Below, one piece after another: positions 7,936 through 17,554 of a stretch of 64,000 nt of DNA. Each line of letters starts with the position of its first letter. Within the stretch, counting starts at the first letter, position 1. A program made the translations under genes and the position numbers. The notes below the pieces were generated by a model. The model saw nothing but the letters and a program-made list of their open reading frames with translations. It made no database searches and was not told the origin of the DNA. This stretch comes from Acidobacteriota bacterium (GTDB lineage Bacteria > Acidobacteriota > Vicinamibacteria > Vicinamibacterales > SCN-69-37): assembly GCA_947467605.1 (NCBI GenBank), contig CANIII010000004.1, positions 1 through 64,000 of the forward strand, given 5' to 3'.

Positions 7936-9485
7936 TGCGTCCGCGCGTGTTGCTGGTCGGCATCGTCGTTGCGGCTGGAGTCATGTCGGTTGTGGCCACG
8001 CCCGTGTCGGGCCGGCGCGCCGAATCTCAGACGCCACAGGCTGTGTTTCGCACCAACACGGATCTGGTCACGGTGCCCGTGTTCGTGAAGGGCAGTGACG
8101 GCCGGATCGGAAGTCTCAGCGCGCAGGACTTTGTGCTGACCGACAACGGCGTGCCGCAGCGCATCGAGATGGTGGACGGCGAGTCGATCCCGGCCGATGT
8201 CACCGTGTTGATGGAAACAGGCAGCGCGATCGAGGACTATCGCAAGGGCGTCAACGAACAAGTGCGACGCATCGCGGCGATGATGCGGCCGACCGATCGC
8301 ATCGAGGTCCTCGGCATCGACGACTACGTGCACGTGCTCGTGCCGTTCGGCCCGCCGACCCGATCGCTGGCGGTGGGCACCTTCACGGGCGGCGGCATGA
8401 TGTCGGTCAACGACGCACTCGTCGCGGCGCTGCTGCGCGAACCGAGCGCCGATCGGCGCCATCTCATCATCGCGCTCACCGACACGATCGACACGATGAG
8501 TACGGCGACCATGGCGACGGTGCGCGACGTCGCGCGACAATCGAGTTCAACACTGGTCGTGGCCTGGATCACCCTGTCGGAAGACGGCAATCCGGGAATC
8601 GGTCAGCCGGTACCACCCTGGGCCACTGCGAGCGAGCGTTTGGATCGGCACATTAAGGCGCCCGTCACGTTTGGCGCTCCAGGCCTGCTTGGCCATCCTG
8701 ATCCCGCTCGTCCGACCGCGCGAACGGTGCCGGCGCGCCAGCAATGGACACCGCACTACGATCCGCCCAAGGGACGAACGTGGATGGCGTTTGACCCGCT
8801 GCGCGAAGCGGCGGCACTCACCGGCGGCAGCGTGCATCCGCCCGGCCTCTTTGTCGATCGCAATGCCTCAACGCTCTTCGACAAGATCTATGCGGAATTT
8901 CGACAGAACTTTATCCTGCGCTACTTGCCGACGGGCGTTGCGCGAGAGGGCTGGCACGACCTGGCCGTCACGATTCCGCGATCGCCAGACGCCGAGATTC
9001 GAGCGCGGCGCGGCTACCTCGTTGAAGCAACGGCACCCTCGGCCGCGCCAGTGCCCACAGCACCGGCAGTGACGACGACTGATGCGCTGATCGACGCCGC
9101 AGGCTCGATGGACTTGCCGGCGATGCGCAGGGCAATTGCGGCAGCGGAGACACCAGAAGGTCTTACCAAACTGATTGCCGATTTCCAGAAGGCCGGCAAC
9201 GTCTGGCCCACCGCACCTCGACGCGAGTTCCTCGCGGCATTGCTGCTCGCCGATGCCGCCATCTCGACATCGTCAGAGCCGCTGCGCGCCGACGGCCTCA
9301 GCCTGCTGAGACGGTACCGGTCGCTCGTGCGATCGCCGCTCGGACCGGATGCGTTCGATGAGGAGTGGCTCTCGACCGCATCCACGCTGGCAGACCCACC
9401 GCTATCGTTTCTCGGGTCAGACCGACGCACCGACATCAACCGCCGCTTCACGCGCCTCGTCGAACTCGCCCGCCCGGCAAAATGA
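7932..9485 (+). CDS. VWFA-related secreted protein (acidobacterial type)
   Basis: The ATG at 7932 is chosen because it overlaps the upstream stop and opens a signal peptide; the product is 517 residues. After the signal comes VFRTNTDLVTVPVFVKGSDG and LSAQDFVLTDNGVPQRIEMV, the beta-sandwich start typical of acidobacterial VWFA-related proteins. A von Willebrand A-like domain follows (PADVTVLMETGSAIEDY, then RRHLIIALTDTIDTMSTA). The usual MIDAS motif DxSxS is replaced by METGSA, so metal binding may be weakened. The region to about residue 370 (FILRYLPTG) is conserved in the family. The C-terminal 140 residues are helical and gene-specific. Role unknown; it is probably a periplasmic adhesion or assembly factor paired with the TPR protein. 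A second family member lies at 18469. Confidence 0.8.
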   Translation: MMRPRVLLVGIVVAAGVMSVVATPVSGRRAESQTPQAVFRTNTDLVTVPVFVKGSDGRIGSLSAQDFVLTDNGVPQRIEMVDGESIPADVTVLMETGSAIEDYRKGVNEQVRRIAAMMRPTDRIEVLGIDDYVHVLVPFGPPTRSLAVGTFTGGGMMSVNDALVAALLREPSADRRHLIIALTDTIDTMSTATMATVRDVARQSSSTLVVAWITLSEDGNPGIGQPVPPWATASERLDRHIKAPVTFGAPGLLGHPDPARPTARTVPARQQWTPHYDPPKGRTWMAFDPLREAAALTGGSVHPPGLFVDRNASTLFDKIYAEFRQNFILRYLPTGVAREGWHDLAVTIPRSPDAEIRARRGYLVEATAPSAAPVPTAPAVTTTDALIDAAGSMDLPAMRRAIAAAETPEGLTKLIADFQKAGNVWPTAPRREFLAALLLADAAISTSSEPLRADGLSLLRRYRSLVRSPLGPDAFDEEWLSTASTLADPPLSFLGSDRRTDINRRFTRLVELARPAK

Positions 9486-9550
9486 TCCGGTAGGAACTAC
9501 TCGATGAGCCTGCTCAGGGCTCGCCGGGTGCGGTTTTAGAGGCGAATCAG

Positions 9551-9567
9551 TTGGCACGGAAGTCGCA
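9551..9567 (+). promoter_or_regulatory. Sigma-54-like (-24/-12) promoter
   Basis: TTGGCACGGAAGTCGCA matches the sigma-54 consensus YTGGCACGRNNNTTGCW at all but one informative position (C for T next to the GC). The GG and GC dinucleotides are exactly 12 bases apart. It lies 25 bases before a strong GGAGG ribosome site and the ATG at 9592. No enhancer-binding regulator is encoded in this window. Confidence 0.55.
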
Positions 9568-9591
9568 ACCTCAAGTGGCAGGAGGTTCTCC

Positions 9592-10071
9592 ATGACTTCA
9601 AGATTGTCGACTCGATTCGCCGTCGCGGCCTTGGTCTTGACCGGCGGCTTGGTGCTGGCCAACTGCAACAGACCCGCTCCTGAACCGCAACCCGCACCGG
9701 TCGCGATGCCCGTGGTGGTCGCCGAACCGGTCGCGCGGCCTGCACGACCTGTCGTTGCGCGAACCACCGCCGTGGTGCTTGTGACGCCCATGCTTGCCGA
9801 CAAAGCGAAGGTCCTGCTGTCGCAGGGGACCGACGTGGACGCGGCGCTCAGAGGATTCAAGACGCCGCAGCAATTCCTCGCCGTGGCGTACGCATCGAAG
9901 AATCTGGCCGTGCCCTTCGTCCTGCTGAAGGACAAGGTGCTCACCAGGCAGATGACACTGGCCAGCGCGATCGAGGCCACCTCCAAGTACAACGTGAACG
10001 GCACGCTCGAAGCGCAGCGCGCAGAGTCTGAAGCGCGCGCGGATCTGGCTCGCAAGTCGGGCCCACAGTAA
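9592..10071 (+). CDS. Small envelope protein, possible lipoprotein, unknown function
   Basis: This 159-residue protein has an N-terminal hydrophobic segment (AVAALVLTGGLVLANC). The single Cys25 is followed by a Pro-rich linker (NRPAPEPQPAPVAMP), an arrangement common in lipoproteins, though Asn at -1 is unusual for signal peptidase II. The mature part (about residues 60-159) is helical, with KTPQQFLAVAYASKNLAVPF and an Arg/Glu/Ala-rich tail. I do not recognise a family. The GGAGG ribosome site 7 bases before the ATG is one of the strongest in the window, and the promoter looks sigma-54 dependent. Together these suggest a conditionally induced, well-translated envelope protein. A hairpin downstream may end the transcript. 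Confidence 0.65.
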   Translation: MTSRLSTRFAVAALVLTGGLVLANCNRPAPEPQPAPVAMPVVVAEPVARPARPVVARTTAVVLVTPMLADKAKVLLSQGTDVDAALRGFKTPQQFLAVAYASKNLAVPFVLLKDKVLTRQMTLASAIEATSKYNVNGTLEAQRAESEARADLARKSGPQ

Positions 10072-10115
10072 CCGGCCGCACAGCACGACCACGCCGCGCG
10101 GACACGCGCCCTCAG

Positions 10116-10159
10116 CGTCCAGCGTCCAGAGTCTGCTCCCCTGACTCGGACGTTGGACG
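10116..10159 (+). terminator. Imperfect hairpin after the small envelope gene
   Basis: Left arm 10116-10133 and right arm 10143-10159 pair along about 17 bases, with one bulged base and one mismatch, around a 9-base loop. There is no clear U-tract. It may be a terminator for the 9592 gene or a REP-like hairpin. The right arm overlaps a possible -35 (TTGGAC, 10153-10158) for the next gene. Confidence 0.4.
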
Positions 10160-10176
10160 GGTGGTGGTGAGGTCGC

Positions 10177-11297
<1,121 letters not shown>

Positions 11298-11356
11298 ACC
11301 GACGAGCGGCGGGTGACCCAAGGCCCGCGCTCGAAGGGTGCCAGCAATCCTGTTTC

Positions 11357-11731
11357 TTAGAAGCGTTGCGCGATGAACGCGCCCGCATACGTGCCGGCAA
11401 TGATCAGCATGGCGCCGATGATGATGACCAGCGGAAAGATCGTGCCCGCTCCGCTCAGCATGAGCGCGACCACGAGCGCGAGGATTCCGCCACCGGCCAC
11501 ATTCGCCGCGCCGAGCATGCGCTCTCGGCGGTCCCGCGTTCGCAGGCCAGAGAGGAGGCCGGCGACGAACATGAATCCGACCGTGACGAGCACGGCGCGA
11601 CCTGAGTTCGTGAACCACGCGACCATCGACTGATCAGCAAACCACTGGAGCCACATGAGCCGCTCCAGACCATGCGCGGCGAGAAACGCCACCGCGCCCA
11701 TCAGCACAGACTGCCATCGCAGACTCGTCAT
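11357..11731 (-). CDS. Small four-helix membrane protein, partner of the PLA2-like gene
   Basis: This 124-residue protein has four predicted membrane helices: residues about 8-27, 43-63, 74-93 and 97-118. A basic loop between the second and third (RTRDRRERM) should face the cytoplasm. No family is recognised. Its ATG directly abuts the stop codon of the upstream PLA2-like gene (TAAATG), so translation is almost certainly coupled. The arrangement resembles toxin/immunity or enzyme/anchor pairs, but that is inference only. It converges with the esterase gene, leaving 59 bases between stops with no obvious terminator. Confidence 0.6.
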   Translation of the reverse strand: MTSLRWQSVLMGAVAFLAAHGLERLMWLQWFADQSMVAWFTNSGRAVLVTVGFMFVAGLLSGLRTRDRRERMLGAANVAGGGILALVVALMLSGAGTIFPLVIIIGAMLIIAGTYAGAFIAQRF

Positions 11732-12871
11732 TTACATGATCCTCGGGCCGTGACCCGTGCCTCCGCCCATGAAGCACCACACCGCGTCCATGTTGCAGTG
11801 GTCGCAGCTCCAGCTCTGCCACACTCTCCACCACGACGTCGCGTTGCAGCCGTTCTTCGCGTAGCAGAGGTCGTGGATGTCGCAACAGTAGCGGAAGGTC
11901 GTGCCGTCCAGCCAGTGCAGTCCGTCGCACCCTGGCTCATCGGCCTTGAGCGCCGGCACGAAGAAGTTGGCGACGCGGCTCACGAGGCTGGGCGCTCCGC
12001 CCTTTTCGCCGACGAAGCGCTTCTCATTGATCTCGTTCTTCCACTGGAAGAAGCCGAGCAACTGCAGATTCATCCACGCCATGTCGGGCCGGAACACCCA
12101 GCCGCCGTAGCGTGCCTGCAGGTGTTCGTTGGCCAGCATTCCCTCCGTCAGGCCATCGATCTTCCACGTGAAAATGCGCTCGAACGTCAGGTAGTTCGCG
12201 TTGCCAATGACGACGCCGTCGCGAAATAGTGTCGTGACGAGTACGTCGCCTCGGATCTGCTTCTTGTCGAACAGATCCCCTTGCTTCGACGGCACGCGCC
12301 GCGTCCTGGCCGACAGGCCGTTGGGCCACACCGTCTCAATCGACTTCGTCGAGACGAGCTCGTCTTCTTCCGAATCCGACCGATCCGGCCGAATGACGCC
12401 ATTCTTCCACCGCAAGCCGGCGCCCGAGCGCACCTTGTCGCGATGGAGCAGGTGGCTCTGCCGGTTGGTCCACGCGAGCGTGGGGCGAACGTCAGCAGCG
12501 ACGACCGCTTGCAGCGGATCTTCCGAAGGTCGGATCAATTGCACCACGTCGTTCGCGCCATCCTTGTGATCGACGCGGACTCGGTGGAGTTCGCTGCCGA
12601 ACTGATCGCGCAATGTCGTGATCAGATCGCCGTCCGAGCCACGTTCCGCTGACGCCGTCGTGCCATCCGCGAACGCCGTGGTGACGCGTGTGGCGCGACC
12701 TTCGAGGGCGTAGTAGGTGGAGCCGTTCTGGCCCGGCGTGGAGCCCGCGCGCTGGCCGTTGGGCACGATGCGCACCTCGTCGCCCCGCTGTTGCGGCGAA
12801 TGCGCCTTGACACGATCGAACGCCGACAGCGCCAGACACAGCGCTGCGGCCACAGTGATCCATTTCTTCAT
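11732..12871 (-). CDS. Secreted protein with C-terminal phospholipase A2-like domain
   Basis: This 379-residue protein has a clear signal peptide (MKKWITVAAALCLALSAFDRVKA) behind a GGAGGT ribosome site. Residues about 35-300 are a beta-rich region of unknown family. The C-terminus is Cys-rich and contains C329-C330-D-I-H333-D334-L-C336-Y, which fits the eukaryotic-type PLA2 histidine signature C-C-x-x-H-x-x-C with the following Asp. Further Cys pairs (NGCNAT, SCDHCNMDAVWC) could form disulfides. The usual YGCxCGxGG calcium loop is not evident; PGCDGLHWLDGT stands in its place. It could hydrolyse the sn-2 ester of phospholipids outside the cell, with the long N-terminal part for targeting. The paired membrane gene follows with no gap. 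The PLA2 call rests on motif and cysteine pattern. Confidence 0.65.
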   Translation of the reverse strand: MKKWITVAAALCLALSAFDRVKAHSPQQRGDEVRIVPNGQRAGSTPGQNGSTYYALEGRATRVTTAFADGTTASAERGSDGDLITTLRDQFGSELHRVRVDHKDGANDVVQLIRPSEDPLQAVVAADVRPTLAWTNRQSHLLHRDKVRSGAGLRWKNGVIRPDRSDSEEDELVSTKSIETVWPNGLSARTRRVPSKQGDLFDKKQIRGDVLVTTLFRDGVVIGNANYLTFERIFTWKIDGLTEGMLANEHLQARYGGWVFRPDMAWMNLQLLGFFQWKNEINEKRFVGEKGGAPSLVSRVANFFVPALKADEPGCDGLHWLDGTTFRYCCDIHDLCYAKNGCNATSWWRVWQSWSCDHCNMDAVWCFMGGGTGHGPRIM

Positions 12872-13063
12872 GAGTGACCTCCGTTAACTCACAGGACCGG
12901 GCGTCACGGGATGTGGCGCCGCAGCCTGTGCGGAGTCGTCTCAATGCAAGGAGAGGGCCCGAGCGGGCCATCGAAATCACGCGGAAATACTCAGCGGCCA
13001 GCCCGTCGTTGGGGTCCGTCGTGCCCATCGTCTCTGCGCGAGGGGTAGGGAAGACCCGCGCGG

Positions 13064-14059
13064 TCAGCGCGTGAAGTTCAGAGCGCTGGCGGTGAAGTCG
13101 GAGGGGCGCGTCGCAAATATTTCTTCGCGGATGTGCGTGTCGTCAGTCATCTGCACGAGCATCCAGAAAGTAGGGGCATTGACCTGCCGATTTGGTCCGC
13201 TCCGAGTGCCGTAGAGCGAGAACAGCACGCGTCCACTCGCCACGGTCACATCACGCGGAAGCGGGTCACCCGCCGCGAAGCCGAAGATGCCCTGCCAGGT
13301 CCCGACGCCGATCGAGATGAGCGGCACGGACGAGTCGTAGGTGTCGTAGGCGAACGACAGCGGGATGTTGCCGAACTGCGAATACCAGTTGCCGGCGAGC
13401 GTGCCGGCCTTGTCGAAGTTGATCGAGCCGTCGCGCTCCGATCCGAGGCGCTGCACGCGCGCGTAGAGCTGGCTGCGGACAGGCTCCGTGTAGTACTTCA
13501 ACGGCGCGTCCGCGTGCAGCATCTCGCCGTCGGTGTAGCGAGATGGATTGACGAAGCCGAGCGTGAGGCCGTCGTTGATGACGCCGAGATCCACCGCGTA
13601 CGCGTTGCCGCTCGTGCCGATCTGCTGGCCCGATGTCAGCACGGTGCCCACTGAGATCCCCGCGCCCAGAATGAGGTGATCGACGTAGTACGAAAACGTG
13701 GAGGTCTGCCGCACCATGATCTTCGACTCTTGACCGGTGCCGCCGAGCATCCATGTCACCGTGCCGTCGCCCGGCGCGTAGAACGGCACGTGCGCCACAT
13801 TGAGCGGGAAGCCGGTCACCGGATCTGTGACGTAGAAATAGATGTGGTCGGTGGGCAGCGTGTGGTCGGGTGGATTGAGATTGCCAAGCGGCGTAATCCA
13901 CGCGATCGCACTCTGGTCAATCAGCGAGTGCTTCAATACCAACGTGCCGGCCGGGAAATTCGCGCCGAAGATGTTGGAGCTATTGGTCGACGGCGACGTG
14001 ATGCCCGATCCGCCGCACGCGAGCGCCAGCGCGGCCATCAGGGCGCAGGCGGCTCTCAC
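13064..14059 (-). CDS. Lipoprotein of unknown function with M23-like beta segment
   Basis: This 331-residue protein has a lipoprotein-type start (ALMAALALACGGSG, Cys at about residue 15). The middle has the pattern VPFYAPGDGTVTWMLGGTG, then YYVDHLILGAGISVGTVL, then GQQIGTSGNAYAVDLGVIND. That resembles the strand order of LytM/M23 peptidase domains, but the HxxxD and HxH zinc ligands are not evident. If related, it is a degenerate, non-catalytic version. The GTG start overlaps the stop of the upstream peptidase gene by four bases (GTGA), so the two are one transcript. It is probably outer-membrane anchored. The M23 relation is speculative. Confidence 0.55.
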   Translation of the reverse strand: MRAACALMAALALACGGSGITSPSTNSSNIFGANFPAGTLVLKHSLIDQSAIAWITPLGNLNPPDHTLPTDHIYFYVTDPVTGFPLNVAHVPFYAPGDGTVTWMLGGTGQESKIMVRQTSTFSYYVDHLILGAGISVGTVLTSGQQIGTSGNAYAVDLGVINDGLTLGFVNPSRYTDGEMLHADAPLKYYTEPVRSQLYARVQRLGSERDGSINFDKAGTLAGNWYSQFGNIPLSFAYDTYDSSVPLISIGVGTWQGIFGFAAGDPLPRDVTVASGRVLFSLYGTRSGPNRQVNAPTFWMLVQMTDDTHIREEIFATRPSDFTASALNFTR

Positions 14060-15399
14060 TTCGCCACCTTCCTCGCCGCCGCCTGGGTCGCGGCGAACAC
14101 CTTCTCGTATTCGATCGGCACGCGCGTGATCGCGGCCAGCATCGCCAGTGCTTCTGCGCCGCGCCGGCGTTCGATAAGCGTGCGCGCAATCTGAAGTCGC
14201 ACCTCCACGTCCGCAGGCGCGAGCGCCAGCGCGGTCTGATGGAGCGCGTCGATCTCGCTCTCGACGCGGTCTGCTTCGTCGAGCGACGTGAGTCGGATGT
14301 CGGCGAAATGCGCATAGATCCGCGCGTTGGTGGATTTGAGCGCAATCGCGCGCGCGAGGTGCGGTCGCGCCGTGTCAAATTGACCGGTCCGCACGAGGAA
14401 CGTGGCCATGGCCTCATTCAGAAAGAGGTCGTTGGGGTTCTCCAGCTGGAGGGCCGAAAACGCTGCGCGAGCCGCGGGTTGATGCTCGGGATTGGAGGCC
14501 AGCAACGAGGCGAGCGCCACGCCGGCTTCAAAGTCTGTCGCGGCTCGCGTGATCGCATTCGATGTGGGCGTCGGCAGCGCCACGTCCACGGTTGATGTCT
14601 TGTAATACCCGCGCAGCGTGTACTTCGACAGGTCTTTCGCGATGTCATCGACGGTCTTGCGGTAGATCGTGGTCAGGGCCAGTGCTGACGGCTCGCCGTT
14701 CGCCAGGCGCGTGAGCACGTCCGCACTTCGGTCGCGATAGCGCTCGTCGGTCAGCAGCATGTGCGTGAGTGACCAGCTCTCGGCATAGAACAGGGCTGCG
14801 CGCGACGGCGCGGTGTAGTCGGCCGAGTCGCGTGTGATGGTGAACAGCCGCTCGAGCGGCATGAGCTTCACGCCGAATCCGAGCGCCTTGGCGCGCTCCG
14901 GCGGCGCGGCGCCGATCTGGAGCTTGGCCATCATGGGCGTCACTGTCGAGAAGTACTCGGCGAGGCCGTCATCAAACCACAGCGGATAGTGGCTGCCCGT
15001 GCGGCGTGCCACCAGGTGCGCGTACTCGTGTGTCACGACCGGCAGGACGTCACCTTTGAGCGATGGCAACACAATGAAGTCGCCGTCGACGTTCGATTGG
15101 TAGAACGCTTTCACGGACGAGTTGGCCGCGTAGGGCGCGAACTCCTCGCGGCTGCTGAACACGATCAGGCGGGTGCGTGGCCCGGTGATGGGCGGCGTCT
15201 TCATGGCCTGCTCGAAGTACATGTGCACGCGGTCGAAGTCCTGGAGCGCGCGGCGCGCCACGGCGTCGCCGCCAGTCGTGTAGATCTCGAAGTGGTCGCC
15301 GGCGGCGTAGGTCCAGTGGTTCTGGGCGCGGACGGGTAGTGCGCACAGCGCGACGAGCGCGAGGGCGGTTCGACCGAGGCCGCGTAGCCAGACTCCCAT
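14056..15399 (-). CDS. Secreted gluzincin-like peptidase (peptidase MA/DUF1570 type) with TPR tail
   Basis: This 447-residue protein has a signal peptide (ALVALCALPVRAQN). Residues about 25-125 carry the conserved start HFEIYTTGGDAVARRALQDF and RTRLIVFSSREEFAPYA. The zinc site is HEYAHLVARR (HExxH) followed about 20 residues later by DGLAEYFST, where the Glu would be the third ligand. FYAESWSLTHMLL is a further family block. The C-terminal 200 residues are helical TPR-like repeats. It would be a periplasmic zinc metallopeptidase. It is co-transcribed with the lipoprotein at 13064 through a GTGA overlap. A clear paralogue lies at 51383-53101. Confidence 0.8.
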   Translation of the reverse strand: MGVWLRGLGRTALALVALCALPVRAQNHWTYAAGDHFEIYTTGGDAVARRALQDFDRVHMYFEQAMKTPPITGPRTRLIVFSSREEFAPYAANSSVKAFYQSNVDGDFIVLPSLKGDVLPVVTHEYAHLVARRTGSHYPLWFDDGLAEYFSTVTPMMAKLQIGAAPPERAKALGFGVKLMPLERLFTITRDSADYTAPSRAALFYAESWSLTHMLLTDERYRDRSADVLTRLANGEPSALALTTIYRKTVDDIAKDLSKYTLRGYYKTSTVDVALPTPTSNAITRAATDFEAGVALASLLASNPEHQPAARAAFSALQLENPNDLFLNEAMATFLVRTGQFDTARPHLARAIALKSTNARIYAHFADIRLTSLDEADRVESEIDALHQTALALAPADVEVRLQIARTLIERRRGAEALAMLAAITRVPIEYEKVFAATQAAARKVAK

Positions 15400-15406
15400 G
15401 CAAGGG

Positions 15407-15412
15407 AGTCTA
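15407..15412 (-). promoter_or_regulatory. -10-like hexamer TAGACT for the peptidase gene at 15399
   Basis: On the minus strand TAGACT ends 7 bases before the ATG at 15399 and no ribosome site is visible between them. A leaderless transcript is likely. Confidence 0.4.
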
Positions 15413-15426
15413 ACCGGAAGCGGTGC

Positions 15427-16038
15427 TTACTCCACCCAGATCAGGTAGATGACGTAGGTGAGCAGTGACCCGGCCGCCAGTGACAAGAAACCCGCGAGCC
15501 GATGCTTGTGAATGAACCAGAGCAGGATGAGGCCGGTCAGCGACACGAACACCAACAGGGCGGCGGAAATGTCGATCAGCCACTTCCATCGGTCGCCGGT
15601 GTCACGACCCTTGTGGAGGTCGTTGATGAGCGCGCCGAACCCCATGCGATTGACCGTAAGTTCATACGTTCCGGCAGACCGGTCAATGAACGCGTCGGCA
15701 GAGTAGCCCGGGCCTTTGAACGAGACGCCGCACTCGCGTTCATCGAGCCGGAAATCGGCGAGCGCGCCGTGGATGCCGTGCGTATTGCGCAGGTACTCCA
15801 CGATCTCGAGCCTCTTCACCTCGGCGTCCGTCGATGTCTTTGTCCAGGCGCTGTTGATCGTGCCCTTGATGGTCTCGGACCGCTGTTGCTTGACGAACCA
15901 CTGCGGATGGTTGAGCGTGATGCCGGTGACGGCGAAGAAAAACACCACGCCGAAGCTGCACATCGATCCGTAGATGTGCAGCCAGCGCGAGTACTTCGCC
16001 GTCAGGCGACGGAGGTGAGTGTTCTTACTTACCGACAC
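15427..16038 (-). CDS. PepSY-associated membrane protein
   Basis: The product is 203 residues from the GTG at 16038, which overlaps the ApbE stop by 14 bases; no good ribosome site separates better choices. It has an N-terminal helix (YGSMCSFGVVFFFAVTGITL, about residues 25-44), a soluble periplasmic loop (about 45-150) and two C-terminal helices (SAALLVFVSLTGLILLWFIH and SLAAGSLLTYVIYLIWV). LHIYGSM, TLNHP and DLHKGRDTGDRWKWLIDISA are hallmarks of PepSY-TM proteins, and the conserved His residues may contact heme or metal. Together with ApbE-DUF2271 and EF-hand genes it suggests an inner-membrane electron-transfer module. Its exact substrate is unknown. Confidence 0.8.
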   Translation of the reverse strand: MSVSKNTHLRRLTAKYSRWLHIYGSMCSFGVVFFFAVTGITLNHPQWFVKQQRSETIKGTINSAWTKTSTDAEVKRLEIVEYLRNTHGIHGALADFRLDERECGVSFKGPGYSADAFIDRSAGTYELTVNRMGFGALINDLHKGRDTGDRWKWLIDISAALLVFVSLTGLILLWFIHKHRLAGFLSLAAGSLLTYVIYLIWVE

Positions 16039-17554
16039 GGTGGTAATCGAGCGACGCGCCGGCCATCTCGACATTGCCCGGCAGATCGACCTTCTTCGCC
16101 GTGCCGGAGAAATCCATGTCCTGTTTCAGGATCTGGTACGTGCCGTGCTCGCGCGCGATTTCGAGATACACCGTGTACGTGCCGGCCTTGACCGGCTTGC
16201 CCGCGTTATCTTTGCCGTCCCACGTCAGCGTGTATTTGCCCGGCCCGCGCGTTGCGCTCGAGATCGAGCCGAGGATCTCGCTACCTTCGGCCAGATTGCG
16301 AAGACGATCGCCGCGGTACCACGCCTTCAGGTCGGCCAGATATTTTGATTCGCGCGCCATGTACCACACCGCGATCGTCCGGACCGGGAAGCGGTCTTTG
16401 TCTTCGACCCAGACCGCGAGATACGGCTTGTTGGCGCGACCGGCCTGCGTGGCGATTTCGAGAGAGATCGTCAGCTCCATGTCGCTCTTCCACGCGCCCT
16501 GTTCGGCGGCATAGAGCGTCGCGACCGGACTTGGCATCAGGGATCGGGCGGGCGTCTTCACGAGCGCGCGCCAGTTGTGGCTTTCGATGCGGCTGCCGTC
16601 GGCGAGCACGAGCATGAACTCGGCGCCGGGGACCGTGGCCGCGAGGGCCTCGCTCTGTTCGGGCGTCATTACGCAGAATGCTGTCGCCAGCGCACCGGCA
16701 TCGGCGGCGTCGGGGGCCGTCACCGTCGCGCTGAGGACGTGCCCGGTCGGCCGACCCGTGCGCGGATCCACGATGTGCGAGTAGTGCGTGCCGTTGATGT
16801 CGAAGCCGCGGCGATAGACGCCGCTCGTGGCCACCGCGCGGTTCGCCACGTTGATGCTGGTCAGCGGTCGCGCGTTGTCGGCGTTTGCGAGCGGGTCAGT
16901 GATCGCCACCGTCTCGGTCCACTGGCCGCGCGTGACGAGGTCGCCGCCGATGTTCACGATGATGCCGCGCACACCCGGGATCGCCATGCCGGCGCTCGCT
17001 GCGCGATCGACGATGTAGCTTTTGGTGAAGGAGTTGAGCACGAGCGGCGCGGACGACAGGTGCGTGGCCGTGTGCGACGCGTAGTCGAGCTGCCAGTGCT
17101 GTTCGCGCACGAGCGACACGGCGCCTGCGATTTCCGCGTCCGTCGGGAGGCGCTTGGCGGTGGCCGCCGTCTTCCAGACTCGCGAGACGGATTCAGCCGA
17201 CGCATCGAGCGCGCCGTTGGTGCGCGTGCGCCAGAGGTCAAAGCGGTTGAGGACGTCGAACAGTTTCGGCGAGACAGTGCGCGCTTCGTTGCGCGTGCGG
17301 AACCACTGGCTGAACTCACTCTGTGGATCGTACCCGCTGAGAATCTTGGCGTCGCGATCGATTTCGGCCAGCACAGCCGCTTCGGCGCGCTTCGAGACCG
17401 CGTCGGACGAGGCGAGCACTTTCAGCTCCATCGACGTGCCGAGCACGTTCTCGTAGCCGCGCACATACACCTGATTGCGCTGCCACACGACGGCCGCTGC
17501 TGCACTGACTGCGAGAACGGCCACGGCCACGATCCACAACGACTTGCGATTCAT
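16025..17554 (-). CDS. ApbE-family FMN transferase fused to DUF2271
   Basis: This 509-residue protein has an N-terminal signal anchor (SLWIVAVAVLAVSAAAAVVW). Residues about 35-330 are an ApbE (flavin transferase) domain, seen in NGALDASAESVSRVW, VRGIIVNIGGDLVTRG, INGTHYSHIVDPRTGRPTGH and the metal-binding PDAADAGALATAFCVM. Residues about 355-500 match DUF2271, with KYTLTWDGKDNAGKPVKAGT and YTVYLEIAREHGTY. ApbE enzymes move FMN from FAD to a Thr/Ser of periplasmic redox proteins. DUF2271 often accompanies PepSY and ApbE in extracytoplasmic flavin systems. Its ATG abuts the EF-hand stop (TAGATG), and its end overlaps the PepSY gene. No FMN-acceptor domain is visible in the operon, so the target must lie elsewhere or be one of these proteins. 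Confidence 0.88.
   Translation of the reverse strand: MNRKSLWIVAVAVLAVSAAAAVVWQRNQVYVRGYENVLGTSMELKVLASSDAVSKRAEAAVLAEIDRDAKILSGYDPQSEFSQWFRTRNEARTVSPKLFDVLNRFDLWRTRTNGALDASAESVSRVWKTAATAKRLPTDAEIAGAVSLVREQHWQLDYASHTATHLSSAPLVLNSFTKSYIVDRAASAGMAIPGVRGIIVNIGGDLVTRGQWTETVAITDPLANADNARPLTSINVANRAVATSGVYRRGFDINGTHYSHIVDPRTGRPTGHVLSATVTAPDAADAGALATAFCVMTPEQSEALAATVPGAEFMLVLADGSRIESHNWRALVKTPARSLMPSPVATLYAAEQGAWKSDMELTISLEIATQAGRANKPYLAVWVEDKDRFPVRTIAVWYMARESKYLADLKAWYRGDRLRNLAEGSEILGSISSATRGPGKYTLTWDGKDNAGKPVKAGTYTVYLEIAREHGTYQILKQDMDFSGTAKKVDLPGNVEMAGASLDYHRVGK

Noticed and set aside
12872-13063. Possible small gene between the PLA2-like gene and the lipoprotein
   Set aside because: The frame lacks a ribosome site and recognisable content; the 192 bases look like an ordinary promoter/leader region.
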